Below, one piece after another: positions 42,980-51,622 of a stretch of 51,822 nucleotides of DNA. The position numbers and the translations under genes were made by a program. The DNA lies in contig NZ_AUCB01000036.1 in NCBI RefSeq assembly GCF_000429545.1, positions 1 through 51,822 on the forward strand, written 5' to 3'. This DNA is from Arenibacter certesii DSM 19833 (GTDB lineage: Bacteria > Bacteroidota > Bacteroidia > Flavobacteriales > Flavobacteriaceae). Under the pieces are notes generated by a model, which worked only from the letters and a program-made list of their open reading frames with translations, was not told the origin of the DNA and searched no databases. The stretch's first letter is position 1, and the number at the start of each line of letters is the position of its first letter.

Positions 42980-44164
42980 TTATGCTAAAGACATATGATA
43001 ATTAAAGGATAAAAAGAAAGCAACGACAGATAAGATCATCCCAATCATAAAAATAGTATAGGTCCATCTTAATAATTTATATTTTCTATCCAATACCAAA
43101 CCTAAAAAGTAGAGGTCTTTGGTGAGGGAGTTATACACATAGCTCTGGTCTTTGATCATTTCCTGAATGGCCCATTCAAAATCTGGGAGCTCCATCTTAT
43201 GGAAATTTCCAAAAAACAATAGGTTTACCTTTTTCTGTTTTACATCTTCCTTGGTAAATTCCCCTCTAGTGATATTGGGCCTTGTGGCCATAATGGACAT
43301 AATCATAGACACCACGCTAAAAAGAATGAAGATGGATGTTGGGTAAATTAGGAATTCGTTCTTAGGGCTATCTAATTTTGGAATTAGGTTGGTAAGCAAA
43401 AGAGAGATGATGATGGCATTTACAGAAAGAAGTATGTTTGCTTTTGTATCTGCAATATCACTTAATTTTAAATGATTTTGCATTGCAACCCGAAACATAG
43501 TCTGTATGCCTCTTTCTGGGCTTTCATTTTTTAATTTAACCTTTAATTTTTCTTTGCTAGCAGTACTTTTCAGCTTGGCCTCTTTTTTAATCAGTTTCTT
43601 AAGATTCTTATTTTTTGTTTCTTGCCAGTATTTTTTTGCATGGCCAGTGTAAAAACGATGCTCAGAACCCAGCATATTTATATTTTCTTGGTCCCATTCT
43701 TGGGGAGTGAATTCGGCAATTCCAAGAAGAAATAGTTCCTCCCTTAGGAGTTCAGCGGTTTCAGTATAATTGCTGCTTCCCAAATGGGAGGTGTCTGCAT
43801 CCTTAATTATATCTTCGGATAAGTTGGTAGGGGTATGGTTCCGATGGGTGGCCATAATGAGCTGCTGCACCTTTTGAATATCATGCGCCGCATACTTCTT
43901 TTCTGTTAGAAATTGGGATGCAATTGCTGCACTTTTCTTTTCGTGATTCTCATATCCCTGGGTATAGCCAGTGTCATGCAACCAAGCAGCCAGAGTAATT
44001 ATTTCATTTTCTTTTTCACCCAGATCATAAGCTTCCAATAATTCTTTAGTAATTTTGACTACTCTTTGAGTATGACGAAGATTGTGGTATAAATAGTTGG
44101 CATTAAGTTGTGCTGTCAATAAATCAACTACATATTCCTCTGTATCTTTAATGATATCTAGCAT
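42980..44164 (-). CDS. HD-domain phosphohydrolase fused to a Pycsar-effector-like membrane domain
   Basis: A 394-residue protein in two parts. Residues about 20-135 are an HD domain: H31 (NLRHTQRV), the HD pair H63-D64 (AAWLHDTGY), H107 (ATHRNH) and D122/D124 (IKDADTSHLG). A charged lysine-rich linker (about 185-215) follows. Residues 220-394 match the Pycsar-effector/DUF5706 membrane domain: MFRVAMQNHLKLSDIADTKA, helices at about 246-262, 272-293 and 366-388. In Pycsar antiphage systems such membrane domains depolarise the membrane on binding cCMP or cUMP; no pyrimidine cyclase is nearby. An HD hydrolase in the same chain could degrade a nucleotide signal. It is divergent, by 53 bases, from the metallophosphatase-barrel gene. 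Confidence 0.85.
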   Translation of the reverse strand: MLDIIKDTEEYVVDLLTAQLNANYLYHNLRHTQRVVKITKELLEAYDLGEKENEIITLAAWLHDTGYTQGYENHEKKSAAIASQFLTEKKYAAHDIQKVQQLIMATHRNHTPTNLSEDIIKDADTSHLGSSNYTETAELLREELFLLGIAEFTPQEWDQENINMLGSEHRFYTGHAKKYWQETKNKNLKKLIKKEAKLKSTASKEKLKVKLKNESPERGIQTMFRVAMQNHLKLSDIADTKANILLSVNAIIISLLLTNLIPKLDSPKNEFLIYPTSIFILFSVVSMIMSIMATRPNITRGEFTKEDVKQKKVNLLFFGNFHKMELPDFEWAIQEMIKDQSYVYNSLTKDLYFLGLVLDRKYKLLRWTYTIFMIGMILSVVAFFLSFNYHMSLA

Positions 44165-44189
44165 TCGTTTTTTTATAAATCACAAATTA

Positions 44190-44197
44190 CAAAATTA
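44190..44197 (-). promoter_or_regulatory. TAnnTTTG -7 element before the HD-effector gene
   Basis: TAATTTTG on the - strand lies 25 bases upstream of the ATG at 44164, inside the 53-base spacer that also precedes the divergent phosphatase-barrel gene. Confidence 0.5.
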
Positions 44198-44217
44198 TAT
44201 TATCTATTGTTATTCAG

Positions 44218-47200
44218 ATGAAAAAAGTTATATCAATTTTTGCTTTGCTACTTCTTTTATCGAGCTGCGCAACCTACGAATCTAAATACAAGCTAGATAA
44301 GGATGTAACAGATGTGCCCTCCAATAAAAACATTTCTCATACTTTTTATTTAATAGGAGATGCCGGATTGTCCCCTATGGAAGGAATGAACCCTGCCCTT
44401 ATAGCTTTTAAGAACCAGCTTAATAATGCTTCAAACAATAGTACAGCAATTTTTTTGGGCGACAATATATATCCTGCCGGACTACCAGACCCTGACAAAT
44501 ATAACCAAGCTTATTTGGAAGCTAAAAATCATTTGGATGCACAGTTAGAATCGTTATCCGAATTTAAGGGGAACGCTATTTTTATTCCAGGAAATCACGA
44601 TTGGTATAGCGAAGGTTTAAAAGGCTTGGAAAGACAACAAGAATACATCCAAGAAAAGTTGGATAGTAAAGAGGTGTTTTTCCCGGAGGATGGCTGTCCA
44701 ATAGAAAAAATTGATATAGATGATAAAATTGTGCTAATCGCTATTGATTCGGAGTGGTATCTTACCAATTGGGATAAGCACCCGACAATGAATGATGGAT
44801 GTGAAATTAAAGATAGGGAGACATTCTTTGATGAATTAGAAAGTCTAATCAAAAAAAATAGGGACAAGACCACCATATTGGCTCTTCACCATCCTTTGTT
44901 TACTTATGGTTCACATAGAGGACACTTTTCCTTAAAAGAAAATTTAAATCCCGCCGGGGAGGGCTTTCCCTTTCCTATTCTAAGCTCCGTTTTTAATTTG
45001 CTAAGAAAAACAAGTGGGGCATCTATTACAGACCTACAGAACAAAAGGTATAGGGAACTAAAAAATCGTTTAATTACTCTAGCCCAATACTCGGATAAAG
45101 TAATCTTAGCTTCTGGTCACGAACACTCCCTTCAGTATATTGTAGAAGATAACACTCCACAGATTGTTAGTGGTTCTGGGGCTAAAGAAGGTGCCACTAG
45201 ATTATTGAACGGCGCTATGTTTTCTACTGGAAGGTTGGGTTTTGCACAATTAATGATATACACAGATGGTTCCTCTGAAGTAAAGTATTATGGTGTTGAT
45301 CAAAATAATGAACCCGAGTTTCTTTTTGCTACAGAGGTGTTGCCCGCAGATCGGAACAAAAATTATGTTTTTCATAGCGTAGATTTCCCCAAAGAGGTAA
45401 AGGCCTCGGTATATACCAAAGATGATATCGATAAAAGTGGGTTTTTTAAAACTATTTGGGGTGAACGGTACCGTAGATATTATGCCATGGAAGTTACTGC
45501 TCCCACCCTTAAGTTAGATACCTTGTTTGGCGGTGTAAAACCGGTTAGAAAAGGAGGTGGAAACCAATCTAGATCGTTACGATTAGCTGATAGCGCCGGA
45601 AAGGAATATGTGATGAGAGGCGTTAAAAAAAGTGCTGAGGTTTACCTCCAAGCTATGGCCTTTAAGGAGAAATATGTGATGGGAGAGTTTAAGGATACCT
45701 ATACAGAAGCCTTGTTAATGGATTTTTATACGGGTGCCTTCCCATACGGTCTTCTCACCGTGGGGACACTTTCCGATGCAATAGATGTGTATCATCCAAA
45801 TCCTAATTTGTACTATATTCCTAAGCAACCGGCCTTGGAGGAATTTAATGAGGAATTTGGGGATGAACTTTATATGTTGGAAGAGCATGTAGGTGATGGG
45901 CATGGAGAAAAAGGAAGCTTTGGTTATGCCAATAAAATTGAAAGTACTACGGACATGCTCGACAAGATTAGACGCGACGAAAAGTATGAAGTAGATACCG
46001 ACAGATATTTAAGATCACGGCTGTTTGATATGGTCTTGGGAGATTGGGACAGACATGACGATCAATGGCGTTGGGGAGAAGTTGAAAATAAGGAAACAGG
46101 AAAGATTATTTTTAAAGCAATTCCTAGAGATCGCGATCAAGTGTATTCCATTTGGGGAGATGGAGCGCTAATGAATGTCGCGACCAGGATAATTCCTCCT
46201 TTGAAAATGATGGAGGGTTTTAATAATGATATTAGAAATGTGGAGACCTTTAACAAAAGTGCCTATGCCCTGGATATGACCTTGTTGTCGCAAACTACAA
46301 AAGTAGATTGGGAGCGGCAGGTGGCAATTATTCAAGAACACCTTACACCAGAAATTATAGACGAAGCGTTTACAAATATTCCTAAAGAAGTTTTGGACGA
46401 CGATATATTAAATCTTAAAAGCATACTTCTATCACGAATACAAAACTTACCAAAGATTGCAGATGATTATTTTAAATCCCTCAATAAGTTTGTCATTATA
46501 AAAGGGACCGACAAGGACGACTGGTTTGAAATAAATAACCTGTCCAAAAATGAAATTGAAATTAAAGCTTATCGGAATATAAAAGGTGAAAAGGAAAAAT
46601 TGTTTTTTCAAAAGACCTTCAATAGGGCAATAACAAAAGAAATTTGGCTGTATGGTCTGGATGACACCGATATTTTTGAAGTTAGTGGAAATCAGAATAA
46701 TCGGATCAAGGTTCGGCTCATCGGCGGTCAAAATAATGATACCTACAATATAACTGGAGGAAGGAATATCTGGATCTATGATCATAAGACCAAAAAGAAT
46801 ACGGTAAATAAAATAGATGGAGCTAAGCTTAGGCTTACCAACGATTATGAAACCAACACTTTTCAACCCTTAAAAACAAGGAACAGTACACAACAAATTA
46901 TACCAACAGTTGGGTTTAATCCTGATGATGGTGTAAAGCTTGGCTTTAGTGCTACAAATACCTTATATGGATTTAGAAAAAATCCCTTTACGCGCAAACA
47001 AACCTTTAGCGCTGCCTATTACTTTGCTACCAGCGGATTTGAATTGGGCTATAATGGCGAGTTTGCCCATGTCTTTAATAATTGGAACTTAGAGTTGGCT
47101 GCCCGTTTTACTAGTCCTAATTTCAGTATTAATTTATTTGGAATTGGTAATGAAACCGAGAATTTTGATGATGCCTTGGGGATGGATTATAATAGGGTAA

Positions 47201-47925
47201 GAATAGAACAGTTTAGTTTTTCCCCCTCTTTGGTGTGGCGAGGACATTTGGGCGCAAAATTTAGGGCAGGTCTTTCCCTAGAAACTCTGGAAGTAGAGGA
47301 AACGGTAGATAGGTTTGTCAATACTTTTTATCAAGCTAATGGAGAGGAAAGTAGGAACAGTTTTCTGGGGGTGAATGCAGGCTATTCCTTTGAGAGCTTA
47401 GATAATAATGCTTTTCCCACTATGGGAATGTCTACTGAGCTGCTTGTTGGATATAAGACTAGTTTAGAGAATAGAGATCAACATTATGCCTACATTGTCC
47501 CTAGTCTAGCTTTTAATTATAAGTTAGTGGCAGACGGAAGATTGGTCTTGGCAACTAAATGGAAGGCGCATTTTAATCTGGGCGAGGAGTACGAGTTTTA
47601 TCAAGCTGCTAGCATAGGTGGGATAGATGGCCTTAGAGGATATAGAAATCAGCGATTTTCAGGAAAAACCAGTTATTATCAAAACACCGATCTAAGATAT
47701 AGTATAAAAGAATTAAAAACAGGATTGTTACCTGTTACTGTAGGTGTTTATGGTGGTTTTGATTATGGTAGAGTTTGGACTTCAGGAGAAAATTCAGATT
47801 TATGGCATACCTCTTATGGGGGAGGGTTTTTCTTTAATGGAGCTGATGTACTAACAGCAAGACTCGCCCTATTTGCCTCAGAAGAAGGAGGCCGATTCAC
47901 ATTTGGAGTAGGTTTTGGATTTTAA
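44218..47925 (+). CDS. Three-part lipoprotein: metallophosphatase, kinase-like region, Omp85-type barrel
   Basis: A 1235-residue envelope protein. The signal ends LLSSC (Cys17). Residues 41-350 are a calcineurin-like phosphatase with all metal motifs: GDAG (47-50), GDN (81-83), GNHDWY (125-130), HH (224-225) and GHEH (300-303). About 440-660 contain KEYVMRGVKKSAE, then GDWDRHDDQW (608-617) and IPRDRDQVY (635-643), an arrangement that recalls the catalytic and metal loops of FAM20/HipA-type kinases. The last ~340 residues form a BamA/TamA-type 16-strand outer membrane barrel ending RFTFGVGFGF, with the IGGIDGLRGYRNQRF motif. Substrate of either catalytic part is unknown. It shares a 53-base divergent spacer with the HD-effector gene. 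Confidence 0.88.
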   Translation: MKKVISIFALLLLLSSCATYESKYKLDKDVTDVPSNKNISHTFYLIGDAGLSPMEGMNPALIAFKNQLNNASNNSTAIFLGDNIYPAGLPDPDKYNQAYLEAKNHLDAQLESLSEFKGNAIFIPGNHDWYSEGLKGLERQQEYIQEKLDSKEVFFPEDGCPIEKIDIDDKIVLIAIDSEWYLTNWDKHPTMNDGCEIKDRETFFDELESLIKKNRDKTTILALHHPLFTYGSHRGHFSLKENLNPAGEGFPFPILSSVFNLLRKTSGASITDLQNKRYRELKNRLITLAQYSDKVILASGHEHSLQYIVEDNTPQIVSGSGAKEGATRLLNGAMFSTGRLGFAQLMIYTDGSSEVKYYGVDQNNEPEFLFATEVLPADRNKNYVFHSVDFPKEVKASVYTKDDIDKSGFFKTIWGERYRRYYAMEVTAPTLKLDTLFGGVKPVRKGGGNQSRSLRLADSAGKEYVMRGVKKSAEVYLQAMAFKEKYVMGEFKDTYTEALLMDFYTGAFPYGLLTVGTLSDAIDVYHPNPNLYYIPKQPALEEFNEEFGDELYMLEEHVGDGHGEKGSFGYANKIESTTDMLDKIRRDEKYEVDTDRYLRSRLFDMVLGDWDRHDDQWRWGEVENKETGKIIFKAIPRDRDQVYSIWGDGALMNVATRIIPPLKMMEGFNNDIRNVETFNKSAYALDMTLLSQTTKVDWERQVAIIQEHLTPEIIDEAFTNIPKEVLDDDILNLKSILLSRIQNLPKIADDYFKSLNKFVIIKGTDKDDWFEINNLSKNEIEIKAYRNIKGEKEKLFFQKTFNRAITKEIWLYGLDDTDIFEVSGNQNNRIKVRLIGGQNNDTYNITGGRNIWIYDHKTKKNTVNKIDGAKLRLTNDYETNTFQPLKTRNSTQQIIPTVGFNPDDGVKLGFSATNTLYGFRKNPFTRKQTFSAAYYFATSGFELGYNGEFAHVFNNWNLELAARFTSPNFSINLFGIGNETENFDDALGMDYNRVRIEQFSFSPSLVWRGHLGAKFRAGLSLETLEVEETVDRFVNTFYQANGEESRNSFLGVNAGYSFESLDNNAFPTMGMSTELLVGYKTSLENRDQHYAYIVPSLAFNYKLVADGRLVLATKWKAHFNLGEEYEFYQAASIGGIDGLRGYRNQRFSGKTSYYQNTDLRYSIKELKTGLLPVTVGVYGGFDYGRVWTSGENSDLWHTSYGGGFFFNGADVLTARLALFASEEGGRFTFGVGFGF

Positions 47926-47957
47926 TACGTATTAATGTTGAACGGTATTTAAATTAG

Positions 47958-48001
47958 GGGGATATAAAATATAATATTGATCTACTATATTTTATATCCC
48001 C
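47958..48001. terminator. Hairpin between convergent genes
   Basis: A perfect 16-base stem (GGGGATATAAAATATA and its complement) with a 12-base loop lies 32 bases after the phosphatase-barrel stop and 44 bases from the convergent haloperoxidase-like stop. T-runs are weak, so it may terminate both genes or protect RNA ends. Confidence 0.7.
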
Positions 48002-48045
48002 TTACTAATAGATGAAGAATTTCTCCTAATTTTTTAAAAAAGTTA

Positions 48046-49392
48046 CTACCTATTTGAAGCAAGTTCATTAGGCTTGGTCATGGATAGTTTGTCTACTACA
48101 AAATTTCCTAAATCCTTTCCTTGCTTAACCCCTAGTTCAATGGCGCTCCTATAGTGTATTCCTCCATATAACCTGCTCAATGCCGCTTCTTCTGCAGCAT
48201 GCCCAAATGAATTAAAGCTTCTAATAGGCAGCCCGTACGGTACTTCAGTATCATCATCAAATGAAAAGTTATCCCCAAAAATTTCTGTTAATGCTATAGA
48301 CGCAGCTCCTGAAACTACAGAATGTCCACTGGTGTACTCGGGAAATGGAGGTGTTTGCAATATAGGCAGCCAATTCTCATCTAAATATTGATTGATTACT
48401 GTTTCTGGACGGATGAGATTGCTACGGTATTTTTCATCCCAACAACTGATAAAAGCATCGGCAATGGCGATAGATGTTTTGGTATAGGCATATACAGTTT
48501 CAGCAAAATCCGATTCTGCTTTCTTGCTTGCTATTTTAGTAATACCCATCCAATGTGCCCCAGGAGATATTTTTTTGGTTGCAAACATTAAATGGCCTCT
48601 TGTAACCGATACATAGGGATTGCAGTCCCAGAATTTTGCCATGGCTATTTCCTCTGAATCATCCCCTTTCTCAGTTATTTCTTTGCTGATCTCATAGACC
48701 TCTATAACTTCTTTGTAAAAATCCGAATCCTTTTCCATAGAAAATGGTGGTGGTGGGGATGGAGTAAACTGATTGGCGGAGTCCAACGTAAAGGGCCTTA
48801 TTTTGCCCCAATGAGGCTCAATTCCATCCATATATCCTGGGGGCGTTGGTTGCCATCGGGTGGGATCGTCCGTATCTACCGTAAATTTTTGCATTGTCCT
48901 TGTCTGATTGTAATTATCCTGACTCATCCACTTGGCAATATGCTCGCTTACTTGAAGTCCATAATCTTTTGAAGCATTAAATAATTTAGGGTTCTTCTTA
49001 CTCCATTTTTGATATAGACTGTCCCTAAAGGTTATGAGTGTCTCTTCTGAAAAAATTAATCTTCTTCCTAGCTCCATATGGGCTATTAAGGCAGCCAGTT
49101 CATAGTTTATAGTTGCTTCTAGAGCGGGTTGGGGAATAGGGGTCAAGTCGGTTACTTGTCCTACCAAAGAGGCATACTCGTCGTTGTTGAGTGCCATAAT
49201 TTCATATGCAGCAACATTGGGATAGGCAAAGATTCGACTAGCTACCGGTGGTGAGAAGATATCATGTACCATTATGTCCGTCACCTTCTGTATAGATTGA
49301 TGTAGCTCCTCGGTACTAACTGTTATAGGTTCAGAATTATCATTACAGCTAACAAGGTAAAATGCTATAATAATACATATTAGCTTTTTCAT
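48046..49392 (-). CDS. Vanadium-dependent haloperoxidase-like lipoprotein (PAP2 superfamily)
   Basis: A 448-residue lipoprotein of the vanadium haloperoxidase/PAP2 superfamily. The longest frame starts with TTG at 49407; I chose the ATG at 49392, giving MKKLICIIIAFYLVSC with lipobox LVSC. The oxyanion/vanadate site is complete: K321-x6-R328-P (KYRSNLIRP), S355-G-H357 (YTSGHS) and R407 with H413 (SRLYGGIHY). Family members oxidise halides with peroxide or hydrolyse phosphate esters, and the site does not tell these apart. Attachment to the envelope is expected. It is convergent with the phosphatase-barrel gene and divergent from a sodium symporter. Confidence 0.88.
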   Translation of the reverse strand: MKKLICIIIAFYLVSCNDNSEPITVSTEELHQSIQKVTDIMVHDIFSPPVASRIFAYPNVAAYEIMALNNDEYASLVGQVTDLTPIPQPALEATINYELAALIAHMELGRRLIFSEETLITFRDSLYQKWSKKNPKLFNASKDYGLQVSEHIAKWMSQDNYNQTRTMQKFTVDTDDPTRWQPTPPGYMDGIEPHWGKIRPFTLDSANQFTPSPPPPFSMEKDSDFYKEVIEVYEISKEITEKGDDSEEIAMAKFWDCNPYVSVTRGHLMFATKKISPGAHWMGITKIASKKAESDFAETVYAYTKTSIAIADAFISCWDEKYRSNLIRPETVINQYLDENWLPILQTPPFPEYTSGHSVVSGAASIALTEIFGDNFSFDDDTEVPYGLPIRSFNSFGHAAEEAALSRLYGGIHYRSAIELGVKQGKDLGNFVVDKLSMTKPNELASNR

Positions 49393-49767
49393 AGGTGTTT
49401 TTTTCAACCAATTTTCTTGGATAGTGCTGTTGTGCTGGGATTACGGATTGCGTATTGATTATACGGCGCAGTAAATATACCCAAGTTGGCTTCTCAAAAA
49501 TACATCATTTTTATAAATAACAACAACTGTGATGCTTAGTGATGAATTTTATAAGGAATGCTCAAGAATAATTTGTAATTGCGTATTATCTCTTTTGAAA
49601 TAATTCTACTTAAATAGCTTTTTAACTGCTATATATAGTTCATGCAGATTATTAATAAGAGATATTTTTTTAACGTAAAATGAGATAAAATTTAGAAAGC
49701 CACTCACTATTTCTAAATAATCCAATATATTTAACCCTAACAATCCAATTAACTTATTTATACCACC
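49393..49767. promoter_or_regulatory. Divergent spacer between haloperoxidase-like and symporter genes
   Basis: A 375-base AT-rich spacer without a gene. On the - strand TATATTTA (49472-49479) is one base from the -7 consensus for the haloperoxidase-like gene. No matching element was found for the symporter gene on the + strand. Confidence 0.4.
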
Positions 49768-51420
49768 ATGTTAGGAATAATTTCTTTTGTAGGCTTTACT
49801 TTGCTCGTGGCCATAATATCTTATTTGGCAACTAGAAAAACGGATGAAAATTCCTCTGATGGTTATTTTTTAGGTGGTAGAAGCCTTACCGCAGGAGTAA
49901 TTGCGGGTTCCTTGCTTTTAACCAACCTTTCTACGGAACAAATTGTGGGGCTAAATGGGAGTGCCTATACCGACGGATTGTCAGTTATGGCTTGGGAAAC
50001 TCTGGCAGCCATAGCAATGGTGGTTACTGCCATTTTTTTATTGCCAAGATATCTTAAAGGTGGGCTAACAACTATTCCGCAATTTTTGGCAAAACGGTTC
50101 GATGTTACCACAAAGACAATTACGTCTGGCTTGTTCTTAACTGGTTATGTAGTAGTGTTGTTGCCTGTAATACTATATTCTGGATCAGTGGCCATTAGTG
50201 GCATGTTTGATGTTCCCGGACTTTTAGGAGTTTCAGATAAGACGGCTTTGGTGATGTGTATTTGGGGGATTGGGATAATTGGTTCCATTTACGCAGTTTT
50301 TGGAGGCTTAAAAGCAGTTGCAGTTTCGGATAGTATCAATGCGATTGGACTCTTAACAGGGGGACTTTTGATTCCTATTTTTGGTTTGATGGCTATTGGG
50401 GATGGTAATGTGTTTGCCGGGTTAGAAAATTTGATGACTACTAATGCAGATAGGTTTGATTCTACTGGGGAACCCGGACAAGAAGTACCCTTTTCCACCA
50501 TTTTTACTGGAATGATGTTGGTGCAGCTCTTTTATTGGGGAACCAATCAACAGATTATTCAACGTGCCTTGGCAGCCAAGAACTTGGCGGAAGGACAGAA
50601 AGGATTACTATTAGCTTCTTTTCTAAAAATATTAGGACCTTTAATTTTAGTGCTTCCTGGAATGATAGCTTACCATTATTTTGATGGTAGCCTAGCTTCT
50701 AGTGACCTTGCCTATCCCGAATTGGTAAGGGCAGTATTGCCAAAACCTATGGTTGGTTTCTTTGCTGCTGTACTTTTTGGAGCAATTTTAAGTTCGTTCA
50801 ATAGTGTACTTAATAGTTCGGTTACTTTGTTTGGGATAGATATTTACAAACAGCATATTAACCCTGAGGCCCAAGAGCGGACTATTGTTAAATACGGAAA
50901 AATATTTGGAATTTGTTTGGCATTAGCAGCTATGTTTATTGCTCCAATGATTGCAAATGCTGGAAGTCTGTTTAATTATTTGCAAGAAATAAACGGTATC
51001 TATAGTATTCCCATTTTCACTATTATAGTAGTAGGATATTTAACGAAAAGAGTACCTGCAATTGCAGCCAAAATTGGAATTTTTTCAGGTTCTATCCTTT
51101 ATATTATCAGCCAGTTTTTCCTCAAAGATCATTTTGTAGGTAAAGCTTTGGTTGCAGCTGAAGATGCTGGCATTACCGACGCTGCGGCTTTAAAATTGAT
51201 AGAGGCAGATGCGTATCCCCATTATCTGCATATAATGGCAATTTTATTTCTTTTAAACGTGGGAATTATGTTGATTATTGGAAAATTATATCCTAGAAAA
51301 GATGCGTTTAAACTGGAATATACCAATCAGGTTTCTATAGAGCCTTATAAATATGTACACCATGTAGGCTTAGCTATCTGTGCTATAGTTATTGGAATCT
51401 ATATTTATTTTGCAAAATAA
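49768..51420 (+). CDS. Sodium/solute symporter (SSS family)
   Basis: A 550-residue inner membrane carrier with about 14 membrane helices. Family markers are SDGYFLGGRSLTAGVIAGSL (about 31-50), LLTNLSTEQIVGLNGSAYTD (51-70), and the helix VFGGLKAVAVSDSINAIGLL (about 181-200) that lies near the sodium site. The pattern is closest to sugar/sugar-alcohol:sodium symporters of the SGLT type, but the substrate cannot be read. No catabolic genes are adjacent. It is followed by a hairpin terminator and then the right-end insertion sequence. Confidence 0.92.
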   Translation: MLGIISFVGFTLLVAIISYLATRKTDENSSDGYFLGGRSLTAGVIAGSLLLTNLSTEQIVGLNGSAYTDGLSVMAWETLAAIAMVVTAIFLLPRYLKGGLTTIPQFLAKRFDVTTKTITSGLFLTGYVVVLLPVILYSGSVAISGMFDVPGLLGVSDKTALVMCIWGIGIIGSIYAVFGGLKAVAVSDSINAIGLLTGGLLIPIFGLMAIGDGNVFAGLENLMTTNADRFDSTGEPGQEVPFSTIFTGMMLVQLFYWGTNQQIIQRALAAKNLAEGQKGLLLASFLKILGPLILVLPGMIAYHYFDGSLASSDLAYPELVRAVLPKPMVGFFAAVLFGAILSSFNSVLNSSVTLFGIDIYKQHINPEAQERTIVKYGKIFGICLALAAMFIAPMIANAGSLFNYLQEINGIYSIPIFTIIVVGYLTKRVPAIAAKIGIFSGSILYIISQFFLKDHFVGKALVAAEDAGITDAAALKLIEADAYPHYLHIMAILFLLNVGIMLIIGKLYPRKDAFKLEYTNQVSIEPYKYVHHVGLAICAIVIGIYIYFAK

Positions 51421-51573
51421 GGGATAAAAGGGCTTTATTATTGCGATTGATGAACTACTAGTCCTTCAAATAGCTATCAGGAATCTTAGTAAGTGTTACT
51501 CTTTCAAAGGCGCATTCAGAATTGACGCAACTGCTTGTTTATCAGGTATTTAATTCGTATATTTAGATATAAT

Positions 51574-51616
51574 AAAACCCCGAAAACGAGTCTCTAGCTC
51601 AAAAAACGGGGTTTTT
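51574..51616 (+). terminator. Terminator-like hairpin before the right-end transposase
   Basis: AAAACCCCG and CGGGGTTTT pair around a 24-base loop (the arms at 51574-51582 and 51607-51615), followed by a T-run. It could end the symporter transcript about 155 bases upstream or protect the transposase gene from read-through. Confidence 0.7.
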
Positions 51617-51622
51617 ATCTTA

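Noticed and set aside
42980..44164. Complete Pycsar antiphage system
   Set aside because: Only an effector-like membrane domain is present. There is no pyrimidine cyclase in the window, and the effector domain is fused to an HD domain, so a defence system cannot be claimed.
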